Assembly (NCBI GenBank): GCA_903930435.1
Contig: CAIYYN010000029.1
Span: 62,001-126,000, forward strand
Source: an uncultured Hyphomicrobiales bacterium
Lineage (GTDB): Bacteria > Pseudomonadota > Alphaproteobacteria > Rhizobiales > Ancalomicrobiaceae
Reading direction: 5' to 3'
Length of the DNA: 64,000 bases
The translations under genes and the position numbers were made by a program. The notes under the pieces are model-generated. The model was given only the letters and a program-made list of their open reading frames with translations. It was not told the DNA's origin and did no database searches. Shown piece by piece: positions 37,822-48,300 of this stretch; the stretch's first letter is position 1; each line of letters begins with the position of its first letter.

Positions 37822-38633
37822 GACGTTGCACCGAGCGGACCAATGGCATGCGCCAGAAGCGCTGCGCGGACCTCGACGATCGAGCCTATTGCGATGATGG
37901 CTGGTGCCTTCATTCCGGCAGCCAGCACGTCCGAGGCGGCAGTCGACAGCGTCGTGATAAGCACGCTCTGTCTGGCCGTAGTCGCATCAGTGACAACGGC
38001 CACAGAGGTCGATCCGGACATACCCGCCTTTATCAAGGCCTCGGCGATGGCCGCAAGGTTGCCCATCGACATATAGAGCACGAGAGGTGCGCCGGTCGCG
38101 GCAAATGCCGCCCAGTCGACGTGGTCGATGCCCTCCTCGCTGCCGGCTGCCGGATGCCCGGTCATCAGGATGACGGCATGATTGGTATCGCGTGTCGTCG
38201 CGGGGATCGCGGCTGCGGCAAGACCGCCAAGGCCCGAGGTAATTCCCGGAACGATGTGATAGCGAATATCCGCTTCGGCCAGCGCCAGTGTTTCCTCTGC
38301 TCCGCGACCAAACACATAGGGATCGCCGCCTTTCAAGCGCAGCACACGCTTGCCTGCGCGGGCGTGTTCGATCAGCGACAGCGTGATATCGACCTGGACA
38401 TGGCTCGGTCGACCTCCGCGCTTGCCGGCGAACTGACGCTCTGCCGCGGGATTGGCGAGATTGAGGATCGCATCTCCGACAAGCGCATCATAGACGATCA
38501 CGTCCGCCGCCCGCAGCGCGAACAGTCCGGCAATCGTCAACAGCCCCGGATCGCCGGGACCTGCGCCAACAAGCCAGACTGTTCCCGGTTCAAACGCCGG
38601 TAACCTGCTCTCGATATCCGATAGGTCGATCAT
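37818..38633 (-). CDS. cobA: Uroporphyrinogen-III C-methyltransferase (SUMT)
   Basis: 271 residues. It methylates uroporphyrinogen III at C-2 and C-7 to make precorrin-2, the branch into cobalamin (and siroheme). SAM-binding tetrapyrrole methylase motifs: VWLVGAGPGDPGLLT, GKRGGRPS, RLKGGDPYVFGRGAEE and VPGITSGLGG. ATG 38633 is chosen; a TTG at 38645 is in frame. It is 62 bp after cobM and overlaps cobB by 4 bp. Confidence 0.94.
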   Translation of the reverse strand: MIDLSDIESRLPAFEPGTVWLVGAGPGDPGLLTIAGLFALRAADVIVYDALVGDAILNLANPAAERQFAGKRGGRPSHVQVDITLSLIEHARAGKRVLRLKGGDPYVFGRGAEETLALAEADIRYHIVPGITSGLGGLAAAAIPATTRDTNHAVILMTGHPAAGSEEGIDHVDWAAFAATGAPLVLYMSMGNLAAIAEALIKAGMSGSTSVAVVTDATTARQSVLITTLSTAASDVLAAGMKAPAIIAIGSIVEVRAALLAHAIGPLGATS

Positions 38634-38695
38634 CAAACGTCCCAAATTCAGGCAAGGGGTGACGCGGTTGTTCTGCCTTTCTCGCCATTCAAAAA

Positions 38696-39463
38696 TCAGA
38701 CCAGTCCATCACGCCCGCGATACCGCCGCTGGTAATCGGCGCTGTAGAGCGCGCTTTCCCGGAAAGTCGGATTACCAAGGACGGGACCGACGAGGATCAG
38801 GGCGGTCCGTTCCATTGGCTCGGCGCTCAACTGGTCCTCGATCGTCGACAAGGTCCCGCGCAAGATCCGCTCATCCGGCCACGACGCCCGAAACACGATG
38901 GCGACAGGGCAATCGGCTCCATAGCGCGGCAGCAGGTCCGCGACGACCTGCCCGATTGCGTGGATTGACAGGTGCACTGCCAGTGTCGCGCCTGATTGCG
39001 CAAAATTCGCCAGTGTTTCGCCAGATGGCATCGACGAGGCGCGACCGGGTGTGCGGGTCAGCACCAGCGATTGGCCGACTTCGGGCAGCGTCAGTTCGGT
39101 TTCAAGCGCCGCTGCCGCTGCGGCAAACGACGGGACGCCCGGCGTGATCGTGAACGGAATGTCCAGCACGCGCAGTCGCCGGATCTGTTCGCCCATCGCG
39201 CTCCAGATCGACACATCGCCCGAATGCAGTCGCGCCACATCCTTCAGCGACATGTGCGCATCGACGATTTCCGCCATGATTTCATCAAGCGACAGGGGAG
39301 CTGTATCGACGATCCGCGCACCCCTGGGGCAGTAAGATAGCAGCGCCTCCGGCACCAGCGACCCCGCATAGAGGCAGACCGGTGAAATCGAGATGAGATC
39401 CCGGCCACGCACTGTGATCAGATCCGGTGCACCCGGTCCGGCACCAATGAAGTGTACGGTCAT
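38696..39463 (-). CDS. cobM: Precorrin-4 C11-methyltransferase
   Basis: 255 residues. It adds the C-11 methyl group to precorrin-4, giving precorrin-5. Motifs: [46 protein letters not shown] and [17 protein letters not shown] 39463 overlaps the cobE stop (ATGA). The upstream frame extension to 39520 lies inside cobE and is not coding for this protein. Confidence 0.95.
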   Translation of the reverse strand: MTVHFIGAGPGAPDLITVRGRDLISISPVCLYAGSLVPEALLSYCPRGARIVDTAPLSLDEIMAEIVDAHMSLKDVARLHSGDVSIWSAMGEQIRRLRVLDIPFTITPGVPSFAAAAAALETELTLPEVGQSLVLTRTPGRASSMPSGETLANFAQSGATLAVHLSIHAIGQVVADLLPRYGADCPVAIVFRASWPDERILRGTLSTIEDQLSAEPMERTALILVGPVLGNPTFRESALYSADYQRRYRGRDGLV

Positions 39464-39927
39464 TCCGGCACCTCCGTATGGGCTTCGCTTCGCTTCTGTA
39501 TCTGGATCGCGACGGCACACGTCACACCGTCTGCACTGATGCGCGGCACGATCAGTTCCGACCCTGCCCCGGCACCAGCCAATGCCGCTGTTTCGGCGAG
39601 TGATGGAACGCCAAAGAGTTGCACAACCCGTGCTGAGCGGGTCTCCGCCTTGTCCGACTGTGCCTCAAGCGCCGCTTTCGGCAAGAACACGATCGGCATG
39701 GCCAATTGGCTGGCCGCTTCCCGCAATCCTGCCTCACCCTGCTTTTCAACCGCCGTGAAGAGAGCGGCCCGCCCTGCCCGGCTGTGACCGTCTGTCGCCC
39801 GGCCAGACATGACGGCGCGTTCCATCGCGCGCCGCACCAGCGCGACGATCATCTCCGCCGATGTCCCGATCCGGCAGCCAACCCCAATCGCCAGCATCCC
39901 CGGCGCAATGCGCGTGGGTTCACTCAT
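39460..39927 (-). CDS. cobE: Cobalamin biosynthesis protein CobE (CbiG C-terminal-like)
   Basis: 155 residues. CobE corresponds to the C-terminal domain of CbiG; in aerobic organisms it is needed for cobalamin synthesis, though its exact role is not settled. Recognisable blocks are [32 protein letters not shown] and [18 protein letters not shown] 39927 overlaps the cobL stop (4 bp), and its own stop overlaps cobM, so the three genes are tightly coupled. Confidence 0.85.
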   Translation of the reverse strand: MSEPTRIAPGMLAIGVGCRIGTSAEMIVALVRRAMERAVMSGRATDGHSRAGRAALFTAVEKQGEAGLREAASQLAMPIVFLPKAALEAQSDKAETRSARVVQLFGVPSLAETAALAGAGAGSELIVPRISADGVTCAVAIQIQKRSEAHTEVPE

Positions 39928-41138
39928 ACCAACTTCTCCACCCGCCATTGCACGATTGGTCGCGCGGGTTTCCATCCGGTGAAGCCGCCGATTGGCTCAG
40001 CTTCGCTGATGGCAATCTGCGTGAGATGTCCACCGATCCGCTGACGCCAGTCCAAAAGGAGGCTTTGAGTCTCAAGCGTTACCGCATTTGCGACCAGCCT
40101 GCCACCGGGGCGGAGGGCCTGCCAGGCCAAAAGAACCACGCCATCAACAGTTGCGCCGCCACCGATGAAGATCGCATCGGGTTGGGCCAGTCTTTCAAGT
40201 GCAGCCGGAGCTGATCCATGAAGGATTGTCAGATCCGGCACCCCGAGGGCAAGGGCGTTTCGGCCAATTCGAGCCACCCGGTCCGCGCGAGGTTCGATTG
40301 CGACAGCCCTGTTAGACGAATGCGTGAGCATCCATTCAATCGCGATGGACCCTGACCCCGCGCCGATGTCCCACAGTAATTCGCCACGTCGCGGGGCAAG
40401 CGCGGACAGCGTGACGGCGCGAATTTCGTGTTTGGTGATCTGCCCGTCGTGCTCGAACCAGTCATCGGACAAGCCGCCGGTGAGTGGCAGGTAACGGGCT
40501 CCCGCATTGCGTCCGACACGGATGGCGACCGTATTCAGTGCCGCGACGTCTGTCAGTGCGAATTGGGCAGCTGTCGCAGACCGGATGCGCTCATTCGGCC
40601 CGCCGAGCGCTTCGAGGACTGTCAGTTCCGCTGTCCCGCAACCCCGCGTAACGAGGAGTTCTGCCAGTTTCCCCGGCGTCGTGCCGTCCCACGACAGAGC
40701 CATAATCTGCGCATCTGGCTGAAGATGCGGAATGATCCGTTCAAGCGCCCGACCGTGCAGGCTGACGAGGGCACAATCCTGCTGCGCCCAGCCGAGCCGG
40801 TTGGCTGCCAGCGAAAAAGCGGAGAGATGCGGAAACGAGATCATTTCATCTGGCGATATGACGGATGCCAATGTAGAGCCAATCCCGAACTGGAAAGGGT
40901 CACCCGTGGCCAGAATTGCAACGGGTTGGCCGCGTCTGGCGAGTATCGCCGGGAAAGCGTCTGTCAGCGGCGATGGCCAGGCAAGTCGCTCCTGCCCTGA
41001 CGGCCCGAGCATTGCCAGATGGCGCTGTCCTCCGACTACGAGACAGGCTTGCGCCAGCGCCTGCCTTGCGGCAGAACTCAGGCCCTCAAGCCCATCTTCG
41101 CCGATGCCGAAGAGTGACAGCCACGGGGTCTGGCTCAT
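39924..41138 (-). CDS. cobL: Precorrin-6Y C5,15-methyltransferase (decarboxylating)
   Basis: 404 residues, a natural two-domain enzyme. The N-terminal tetrapyrrole methylase part (LFGIGEDGLEGLS, GGQRHLAML, ATGDPFQFGIG) adds one methyl group. The C-terminal class-I methyltransferase (LLWDIGAGSGSIAIEW, AIEPRADRVARI, FIGGGATVDG) adds the other and decarboxylates. ATG 41138 has GGGGAG upstream. The reading frame continues open to 41459, but that extension is the antisense of cobK and is rejected. It is divergent from cobK, with only 35 bp between the two starts. Confidence 0.95.
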   Translation of the reverse strand: MSQTPWLSLFGIGEDGLEGLSSAARQALAQACLVVGGQRHLAMLGPSGQERLAWPSPLTDAFPAILARRGQPVAILATGDPFQFGIGSTLASVISPDEMISFPHLSAFSLAANRLGWAQQDCALVSLHGRALERIIPHLQPDAQIMALSWDGTTPGKLAELLVTRGCGTAELTVLEALGGPNERIRSATAAQFALTDVAALNTVAIRVGRNAGARYLPLTGGLSDDWFEHDGQITKHEIRAVTLSALAPRRGELLWDIGAGSGSIAIEWMLTHSSNRAVAIEPRADRVARIGRNALALGVPDLTILHGSAPAALERLAQPDAIFIGGGATVDGVVLLAWQALRPGGRLVANAVTLETQSLLLDWRQRIGGHLTQIAISEAEPIGGFTGWKPARPIVQWRVEKLV

Positions 41139-41173
41139 GCGGCGCTCCCCCTGAAATTGCTCGTCAGCGGAAA

Positions 41174-41950
41174 ATGCCCATGCGTGTCCTGATCCTCGGT
41201 GGAACAACGGAAGCGAGCCGCCTGGCGGTCGCCCTGTCCGAGCGCCCGGAGATCGATGCCATCCTGTCCTATGCGGGCCGGACCAACGACTTGAAAGCGC
41301 AGCCAATTCCCGTCCGTATTGGCGGCTTTGGCGGTGCAGAAGGACTTGCCCGCTACATCGTCGACGAGAAGATCGACCTGCTTGTCGATGCCACGCATCC
41401 CTTCGCCGCCCGCATTTCGCAGAATGCCGCGATTGCGAGCACGATGACCTGCGTCCCATTGATCGCCTTCACGCGTGCGCCCTGGAGTCCGGTCGCAGGT
41501 GACAACTGGATTGAGGTCGCCGACAATGCAGCCGCCCTCGCCGCGCTGGGTCAGACGCCCCGGCGCGTCTTCCTGACGATTGGTCGGTTGGGGATCGGTG
41601 ATTTTCGCGACGGCGTCGCCCATCATTACCTGATCCGCGCCATCGATCCGCCGCCACCCGTGGACCTGCCGCCCAACCACGACCTCCTGCTGGCGCGTGG
41701 TATCTTTGCCATCGACGATGAAGTTGCCCTGATGCGGAAGCACGCCATCGACGTTCTCGTGACCAAGAACAGCGGCGGAGAGGCGACCTATGCCAAGATT
41801 GCAGCGGCGCGCGCCCTTGGTCTTCCCGTTGTCATGGTGACGCCGCCGAAGCGGCCCGATGTGACCGAGTTCCATGATATCGCAGACGTTCTTGCCGCGA
41901 TTGCAGCTCATGGCTCAACGGCCTCGATGGGGACAGACCGGCGGGTATAG
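41174..41950 (+). CDS. cobK: Precorrin-6A reductase
   Basis: 258 residues. It reduces precorrin-6A to precorrin-6B with NADPH. Motifs: RVLILGGTTEASRLA, SYAGRTNDLKAQP, RIGGFGGAEGLARY, LVDATHPFAARIS and VTKNSGGEATYAK. ATG 41174 or 41180 are both plausible. It lies on the plus strand inside an otherwise minus-strand cluster. It is divergent from cobL (35 bp), and its 3' end overlaps the cobJ 3' end by 43 bp. Confidence 0.94.
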   Translation: MPMRVLILGGTTEASRLAVALSERPEIDAILSYAGRTNDLKAQPIPVRIGGFGGAEGLARYIVDEKIDLLVDATHPFAARISQNAAIASTMTCVPLIAFTRAPWSPVAGDNWIEVADNAAALAALGQTPRRVFLTIGRLGIGDFRDGVAHHYLIRAIDPPPPVDLPPNHDLLLARGIFAIDDEVALMRKHAIDVLVTKNSGGEATYAKIAAARALGLPVVMVTPPKRPDVTEFHDIADVLAAIAAHGSTASMGTDRRV

Positions 41951-42708
41951 ACCCAGTTCGGCTTGCCTTCGAGGTCGCGCTCGATCACGCGAGTCTGGGT
42001 CGAGGCAATGAAGACGAGGGTCGCCATATCAACCACGCTGACGTCGGCCTCGCCCAAGGTCGTGATCGTCACCCGCTCGTCGGGACGCCCGATGGCGCGC
42101 GCAAAAATGATCAGTGTTTCCGGTGGTTTCACCCGATTCAGCAAGGCAAAGGCATCACGGATCCGGTCGGGTCGCGCCTTGGACGCCGGATTATAGAGCG
42201 CAATGACGAAATCAGCCGCCGCTGCTGCTTCCAGCCGCGTTGCAACAACACTCCAGGGCTTCAGATTGTCCGACAGCGAAATGACAGCGAAATCACCGCC
42301 GATTATCGCGCCGAGCCGTGCAGACGCGGCCTGGATCGCGCTGATGCCCGGAATGACCTCGATATCGAGCGACTTGTAGACGGGTTCTCCCGCCTCAATC
42401 GCCTCGAACAGGGCTGCGGCCATCGCGAAAATGCCGGGGTCGCCGCCGGACACGACAGCGACATTGCGCCCGCTTACGGCCAGATCAAGCGCTTCACGCG
42501 CGCGCTTCACCTCGACGCGATTGTCGCTGACGTGCCGTTCCTGCCCCTCGCGGATGGGCAGACGCTCGACATAGGGACCATAGCCGACGAGATCTGTCGC
42601 CTCTCCCAGCGCTTCCATCGCCGAAAGCGTCAGGTACTCCAGATCACCCGGACCGAGACCCACGATCTTGAGCCAGCCGGGCGTCGGCGAGGCATTGTCG
42701 TTTGACAT
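41908..42708 (-). CDS. cobJ: Precorrin-3B C17-methyltransferase
   Basis: 266 residues. It methylates C-17 and contracts the ring, giving precorrin-4. Motifs: LKIVGLGPGDLEYLT, LVGYGPYVERL, VVSGGDPGIFAMAAA, VIPGISAIQAASA and ALYNPASKARPD. The start overlaps the cobI stop by one base (TGATG). The 3' end overlaps cobK, on the opposite strand, by 43 bp. Confidence 0.95.
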   Translation of the reverse strand: MSNDNASPTPGWLKIVGLGPGDLEYLTLSAMEALGEATDLVGYGPYVERLPIREGQERHVSDNRVEVKRAREALDLAVSGRNVAVVSGGDPGIFAMAAALFEAIEAGEPVYKSLDIEVIPGISAIQAASARLGAIIGGDFAVISLSDNLKPWSVVATRLEAAAAADFVIALYNPASKARPDRIRDAFALLNRVKPPETLIIFARAIGRPDERVTITTLGEADVSVVDMATLVFIASTQTRVIERDLEGKPNWVYTRRSVPIEAVEP

Positions 42709-43475
42709 CAGGGCCGTCTCCCGTTGCCGGGAATGAGGATGAGCGAGAAATAGGGTGCGGCGTCATCCGGCTTTTCGCGGAGACCGAGGATTTTCTGCCC
42801 TTCCATCGTGCCACGCTCGCAATAAATGGCGCGGTCCGTCAGGCCCGCCGCGTCGATGGCACGGCGAACCTTGGCGAAATTGCTGCCGAGCTTCATGATG
42901 ACTGCGGCGTCGGTACCCTTCAGGCGGGAGACGAGATCAGCCTCGGGCAAAGTCCCCGGCAGGACCGACAGAATATCATCCCCCCAGGTGATGGGACTTC
43001 CGGCGGCGCTCCAGCATCCAGCCATGCCAGTTACGCCCGGCGTGACACTGACGCGGTGCGTGCCAACGAGCCGGATATAGAGATGCATGAACGAGCCGTA
43101 GAACATCGGATCGCCCTCGCAGACGAGCGCGACGTCTCGACCACCGGTCAGAATCGTGCTGATGGCACTGGCCGAGTGCTCGTAAAAGGCTGCGAGTTCA
43201 TCGACGTAGGCGCGATCATTGAAGTGGATTTCTGTCGTCACCGGATATTCCAGCGCCATTTCTTCCACACCCGGCACGAGCCACCGATCGACAATGCCGC
43301 GCGCATTGCCACGTCGACCCTTCTTGGCGAAATAAGCGATCACCGGCGTGGCAGCGATCAGGCGAACAGCCTTCACCGTCAGCAGTTCGGGATCACCGGG
43401 CCCAAGCCCGATGCCGTGGAACGTGCCTGTTGTCGTTACGTCGGCAAAGCGTTGTGAGGGATCGATCCGGGTCAT
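42708..43475 (-). CDS. cobI: Precorrin-2 C20-methyltransferase
   Basis: 255 residues. It methylates precorrin-2 at C-20. Motifs: HGIGLGPGDPELLTVKA, VIAYFAKKGRRGNARGI, ALVCEGDPMFYGSFMHLY, TPGVTGMAGCWSAA and AVIMKLGSNFAKV. ATG 43475 overlaps the cobGH stop (ATGA), so expression is coupled to the fusion gene. Confidence 0.95.
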   Translation of the reverse strand: MTRIDPSQRFADVTTTGTFHGIGLGPGDPELLTVKAVRLIAATPVIAYFAKKGRRGNARGIVDRWLVPGVEEMALEYPVTTEIHFNDRAYVDELAAFYEHSASAISTILTGGRDVALVCEGDPMFYGSFMHLYIRLVGTHRVSVTPGVTGMAGCWSAAGSPITWGDDILSVLPGTLPEADLVSRLKGTDAAVIMKLGSNFAKVRRAIDAAGLTDRAIYCERGTMEGQKILGLREKPDDAAPYFSLILIPGNGRRP

Positions 43476-45391
43476 TCGCGCTCGCTCGCCAGGGCATTGA
43501 CGGTCGCAGCGGCCATGGCGCTGCCGCCTTTGCGTCCGCGCACCACGATGAAGGGAACGCGGCCATAGTCCATCAGCGCGTCCTTGGACTCCGCCGCGCC
43601 GACAAATCCGACCGGCATCCCGATTACGCAGGCTGGCATTGGTGCGCCCTCGTCAATCATTTCCAGCAAGCGATAGAGCGACGTCGGCGCATTGCCGATG
43701 GCAACAACGGAGCCGCCGAGCCGGTCCCGCCACAGCTCCATGGCAGCCGCTGAGCGGGTCGTTCCGGCAGCCTCGGCCATTCCGGCGACGCGCGGATCAG
43801 TCAGCGTGCAGATCACCTCGTTGTTGGCGGGTAATCTGGCACGCGTCACGCCGCGAGCGACCATCTCTGCGTCGGCAAAGATCGGCGCACCAGCCTTCAG
43901 CGCAGCGCGCGCGGCTTCGGCAGCGCCAGCGGAAAAGGCGATATCGGCTGCAACCTCGACCATCCCTGAGGCGTGAATGATCCGCACGGCGACCGGCTCT
44001 TCGGCTTTGGAAAAACGTGCCAGATCCGCTTCGGCCCGTATGATGGCGAAGGAGTGACGATAGATTTCCGCGCCATCGCGAATATAGGACGCCCGTGTGC
44101 TGACCGGTTTCTGGCTCAAGGTGGGCTTGCTCATGGATTGTGCAGATAAGTCCGATTGAAGGAGGCTCTCGATAGCCTGTCGTGTCAGCCCCGTCGAGAT
44201 GGGGCCATCGCTGGTGCGACCATTTTTGACGAAATCATAGCCATTTTCGCGCGCCACCAGCGTGATGGCGGTGGCGACGGGCCTTGCACAGCCCTTGACG
44301 CAGCCCGAAACATGCAGCCGAACACCTGAGCCGGGTAATTGCGCGGCCAGCTTCGCAAGCGCCAGCGCGTCATCGCGGACGGGTCCCGCCGCACTCTGGC
44401 AAGCTGGCGCACCGGAACACGCCACAACGGCCAATCTTGCGTCGTCCGATGACGTGATCAGATCAGCCTCGATCAGCGTATCAAGCCCCGCATCAGCAGC
44501 GACGCCCGGAATGAGCACTGAACGCCAGGGTGTCAGGCGCAATTCACCAGTCCCGTGCCTGTCGGCAAAATCGGCCAGACCAAGCAACTGCTCGCTCGTC
44601 AGCCTGCCAAACGGCACACCTACCCCGACATACTCGCTGAATCCGCCAATAGGATTGGCGATTGCGCGAGACTTTCGATGTTCGAGGCCCGTTGGGTCAA
44701 AGCCCGCTGCCTCCGCAATGGCGCGTGCCCCGTGCCGAGCCACGACGCCCGCCATGCGTCGGTCGTTGCCCTTCAACCGCAAGAAAACGTCCGCGAGCCG
44801 CGCCGCCACATCGCCGATCTCCGCTGTCGGGATCACGCCAATGCGATGCAGATCGCCGATTTCAACAGCAACCCTCCCCGCTTCTATCCCGATGAACCGT
44901 ATATCGCTTGCCACATCGTCCAGCGGCAACGCGCCACCGTCATCGATCACAAAGCCAAACTTGCCCGGAAGCTGCCGAAAGATCGGGTCCCCTGAAATCC
45001 ACGCCGTGAGCTGTTCAGCCGCCCTGCGTGCGTCGATCTTCGCCGCAGGGTCTAATCCCGCGAGTGGACTGACGATGATGTTGCGAACGGCCTCAACCTC
45101 GGCATCCGTATCGAGCACGCCCAAGTCCGAGAGGTGCTGGATCAGCTTGGGCCAGCTTTCGTCGGTGACGCCGCGCAGTTGCAGATTGGCTCGCTGGGTG
45201 AGATCGACCAGACCATTTCCAGAGGACCTGGCGAGATCACCAATTGCCCGCGCCAGTCTGGCTGGCACGATGCAGCCGGTTCGCACCCTGACGACAAGCC
45301 CGTCGCCCGATTGCATCGGTCGCAAGGCACCGGGGCACCAGCCCTTGACGGATGGCTCGCCCGGCAGCGTCTGGGCAACAACGCCGGTCAT
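43472..45391 (-). CDS. cobGH: CobG-CobH fusion: precorrin-3B synthase / precorrin-8X methylmutase
   Basis: 639 residues in one uninterrupted frame. Residues 1-419 are CobG, a sulphite/nitrite reductase-like oxygen-dependent enzyme that forms precorrin-3B. Cluster cysteines are C325 and C331 (ACSGAPACQ) and C364 and C368 (SGCVKGCARP). Residues 420-639 are CobH, which shifts a methyl group to give hydrogenobyrinic acid; catalytic H473 lies in RIIHASGMVEV, and AIGNAPTSLYRLLE and GMPVGFVGA follow. Met420 (ATG 44134) is probably the ancestral CobH start. There is no stop before it and no clear ribosome site, so I call a true fusion, although internal initiation cannot be excluded. Both ends overlap neighbours by 4 bp (cobN, cobI). 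Confidence 0.92.
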   Translation of the reverse strand: MTGVVAQTLPGEPSVKGWCPGALRPMQSGDGLVVRVRTGCIVPARLARAIGDLARSSGNGLVDLTQRANLQLRGVTDESWPKLIQHLSDLGVLDTDAEVEAVRNIIVSPLAGLDPAAKIDARRAAEQLTAWISGDPIFRQLPGKFGFVIDDGGALPLDDVASDIRFIGIEAGRVAVEIGDLHRIGVIPTAEIGDVAARLADVFLRLKGNDRRMAGVVARHGARAIAEAAGFDPTGLEHRKSRAIANPIGGFSEYVGVGVPFGRLTSEQLLGLADFADRHGTGELRLTPWRSVLIPGVAADAGLDTLIEADLITSSDDARLAVVACSGAPACQSAAGPVRDDALALAKLAAQLPGSGVRLHVSGCVKGCARPVATAITLVARENGYDFVKNGRTSDGPISTGLTRQAIESLLQSDLSAQSMSKPTLSQKPVSTRASYIRDGAEIYRHSFAIIRAEADLARFSKAEEPVAVRIIHASGMVEVAADIAFSAGAAEAARAALKAGAPIFADAEMVARGVTRARLPANNEVICTLTDPRVAGMAEAAGTTRSAAAMELWRDRLGGSVVAIGNAPTSLYRLLEMIDEGAPMPACVIGMPVGFVGAAESKDALMDYGRVPFIVVRGRKGGSAMAAATVNALASERE

Positions 45392-48300
45392 TGGGCCACC
45401 TCGCCAATGCTTGCGAGGATCTCGGCCACCGAATTGCGGCGGCTGATCCAGTAACCGCGACGGCTCGCCCGATCAAACGCCCGCGCAATCGCTTGCGCCG
45501 CCAATGGATTTGCGTCGACGAGGAAGGTGCGGACTTGTTCGGACCCGAGCGTCGCATCGAACAGGAGATCAAACTGGGGCGACGTTACTGCCTCGGCTGT
45601 CACCGCAAACCCATAGACGGCTTCCACGACTTCGGCGATCTCGGCTGCACCGCGATGACCGTGCCGCATTTGGCCGGCGATCCAGCGTGGATTGGCAGCG
45701 CGTGCCCGCACTGTCCGGCTGATGTCCTCTTTCAGGGTACGGGTCTTTGGCTTGTCCGGGTTGGTGGCGTCCTGCATGTAGATCGCAGGCGCGGACCCCA
45801 ATGATGCCGCAGCGGCAGCAAAACCGCCGACATGATCGATGTACGCATCGCCCGCCAGCACATCGATTTCTGCCATATCCTGACTGTGAACATAGGCATC
45901 TGCGGTGCGGACGCGCTCGCTGAAGGCGTCCGATAGACCTTCGCCAGAGATGCCAAAGGCATGGGATGTTGCCTGAAGATAGGCGTTGCCGAGGTCCTCG
46001 CGAGCGGCCCCATCCTCCGAGATCACGGTGGTTGCAAGGCCACCGGCCCCATGCGCGCCGGGTGCAGACCCGAATATCCGGGCGCTATCACCCTTTGCCC
46101 TGCGCGCAGCCGCCAGCGGGTTGAAGTCATCGTCCTCATCCAGAGCAGCGACAGCCTGCACAGCGGCATCAAACAGCGTGATCGCCGCCGGGAACATATC
46201 GCGGAAGAGCCCCGAAATCCGCAAGGTCACATCGACGCGCGGAAAGTCCAGCTTCGCCTGCGGGAGAATACGGAACCCGATGACGCGGCCGGTGGAAACC
46301 TCCCAATCCGGTTTCACACCGATCAGCGCCAACGCTTCCGACAGATTGTCGCCGCCCGTTCGTAAGCTGGCGCTGGCCCAGAGATCGACGACGAGCCGCT
46401 TCGGCCAGTCGCCGTGATCCTGCGCGTGTCGCATCATCAGCTCGGCGGCGGCGCGCTTGCCGATCTCGTAGGACGTGGGCGTCGGGATCGAGCGCGGATC
46501 GATGGATGCGAGATTGCGCCCGGTCGGTAGCACATCGAGCCGCCCCCGCGATGGCGCACCAGCCGGACCCGGCGCAACAAATCGCCCGTCCAGGCCCGCA
46601 AGCAGTCCAGAGATCTCACGCGCCGCCGACATGGTCAGCAACGCTTCGATCTCGGCCTCAGACTTGCCGCTCAAGTGGCTCAGGAACGACGTCGTAGCGG
46701 AGAGTTGAGGAACCAGGGGTGCCCGACCAAAGATATGCAGGCCATCTCCAACTCGCATTTCCTTGATATCACATAATCTTGCATCGAGTTTTTGCAGCGA
46801 TGTATGAATATCGGCAATGTCGGTCAGGCCGATTTCCTCGGCCAATCCGCTTCCGCGTGCCTTGTCGAGTATCGTCGTCGCGAGCAGCTTGGCCCGGCGC
46901 GGGTCAAGTGCTTGTGCCTGCGTATATTCGTCGAGCAGGGCTTCCATTTCCATCGTCTCGCCACTGAGGCCTGCCTCGACGAGCGGCGGCGTCAGATGCC
47001 CGAGCGTCACTGCACTGATGCGGCGTTTGGCTTGTGCGGCTTCTCCGGGATTGTTGACAATGAACGGATAGAGCACCGGCACAGGCCCGAGTATGGCTTC
47101 GGGAGCCGAGGCATGATCGAGCGCGACAGCCTTGCCGGGCAACCATTCGAGTGTCCCATGTGTTCCCAGATGAACGAGGGCGTCGATACCGATAATCTCT
47201 CGCAGCCAGAAGTAAAACGCGACATAGGCGTGACCCGGTGGACGCGTCAGGTCGTGCGCGTCGGTCTTGCGCGTCTCCGCCCGTCCGCGATCCGGTTGCA
47301 GCGCAATCACGAGATTGCCGGATTGAATGACGTTGAACCGGAAATCCGCATTTGGGTCGCCATGGGCTGCCAAAATGGCCGACTGCAAATCTGATGGCAG
47401 TTCGGCGAAGAGGTCCTTGTAGCGTGTCAGGCTCAAGCCCGGCCTTGCGGCGTCATAGCTTGAGTCCGTCGCATCGCGTCCTTCGAGTACCTCGATGATA
47501 TCGCTGGGAAACGCACCGAGCGTGTAACCCGCCCCACGCAGCGCCTCGGCAATACTGGCGATACTCGCCGCTGTATCCAGTCCGACTGCATAACCAGTTC
47601 GGCCCGCCTTCGCCGGGTAATTCGAGAGCACCAGCGCCAGTTTACGCTCGGACGCCGGAGTGCCGCGCAAACGCGCCCAACGCGCCGCCAGATCCGCCAC
47701 GTGGGCGATGCGATCAGCTTCGGGCCGATGCTCCAGCCGGGCGAATTCAAACGCCGGATTTTGCTCTGCTGGTGCCTTGAACGATATTGCGGTCGTAATC
47801 AGGCGACCATCGAGTTCCGGCAAAACAACATTCATCGCCAGATCAGTCGCCGACAGTCCGCGCGCGCTCCCCGCCCACGCGTCTCGCGAGGACGTGGCCA
47901 ACATGACCTGAATCACCGGGCAATCCGCGCGGTCCAGAACCGTGGTGCCATCATCCAGCCGTGCCGAAAAGGCGGTCGAATTGAGGATCACGTCCGGTTT
48001 GGCGGTGGCGATCCAGTCGCCCAGTTCGGCGACGACAGAGGGGTCCTTCAGGCTTGTCACGAACCGTGTTGCGACATTCAGCCCCCGATCAGCCAGCGCA
48101 TCCGCCAGAACGGGAAACGGCGCGGTATCGGCTGCGGCCATGATCGAACGGTAGAGCAGTACGAGCGCCAAAGGCGTCTGGCTGCCAGCCTTGAGGCCCC
48201 GCGCGGTGCCGCGACAGGCTGCCTCAAACACACCCGTTGCGCCCACTGCCTCCGGCTCCGTCCATCGACCGACGGCCTCGTCACATTTGCCCGTCAGCGC

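Noticed and set aside
41139-41459. 107-codon N-terminal extension of cobL
   Set aside because: It lies antisense to cobK, is arginine/serine-rich and not methylase-like; ATG 41138 has a good ribosome site.
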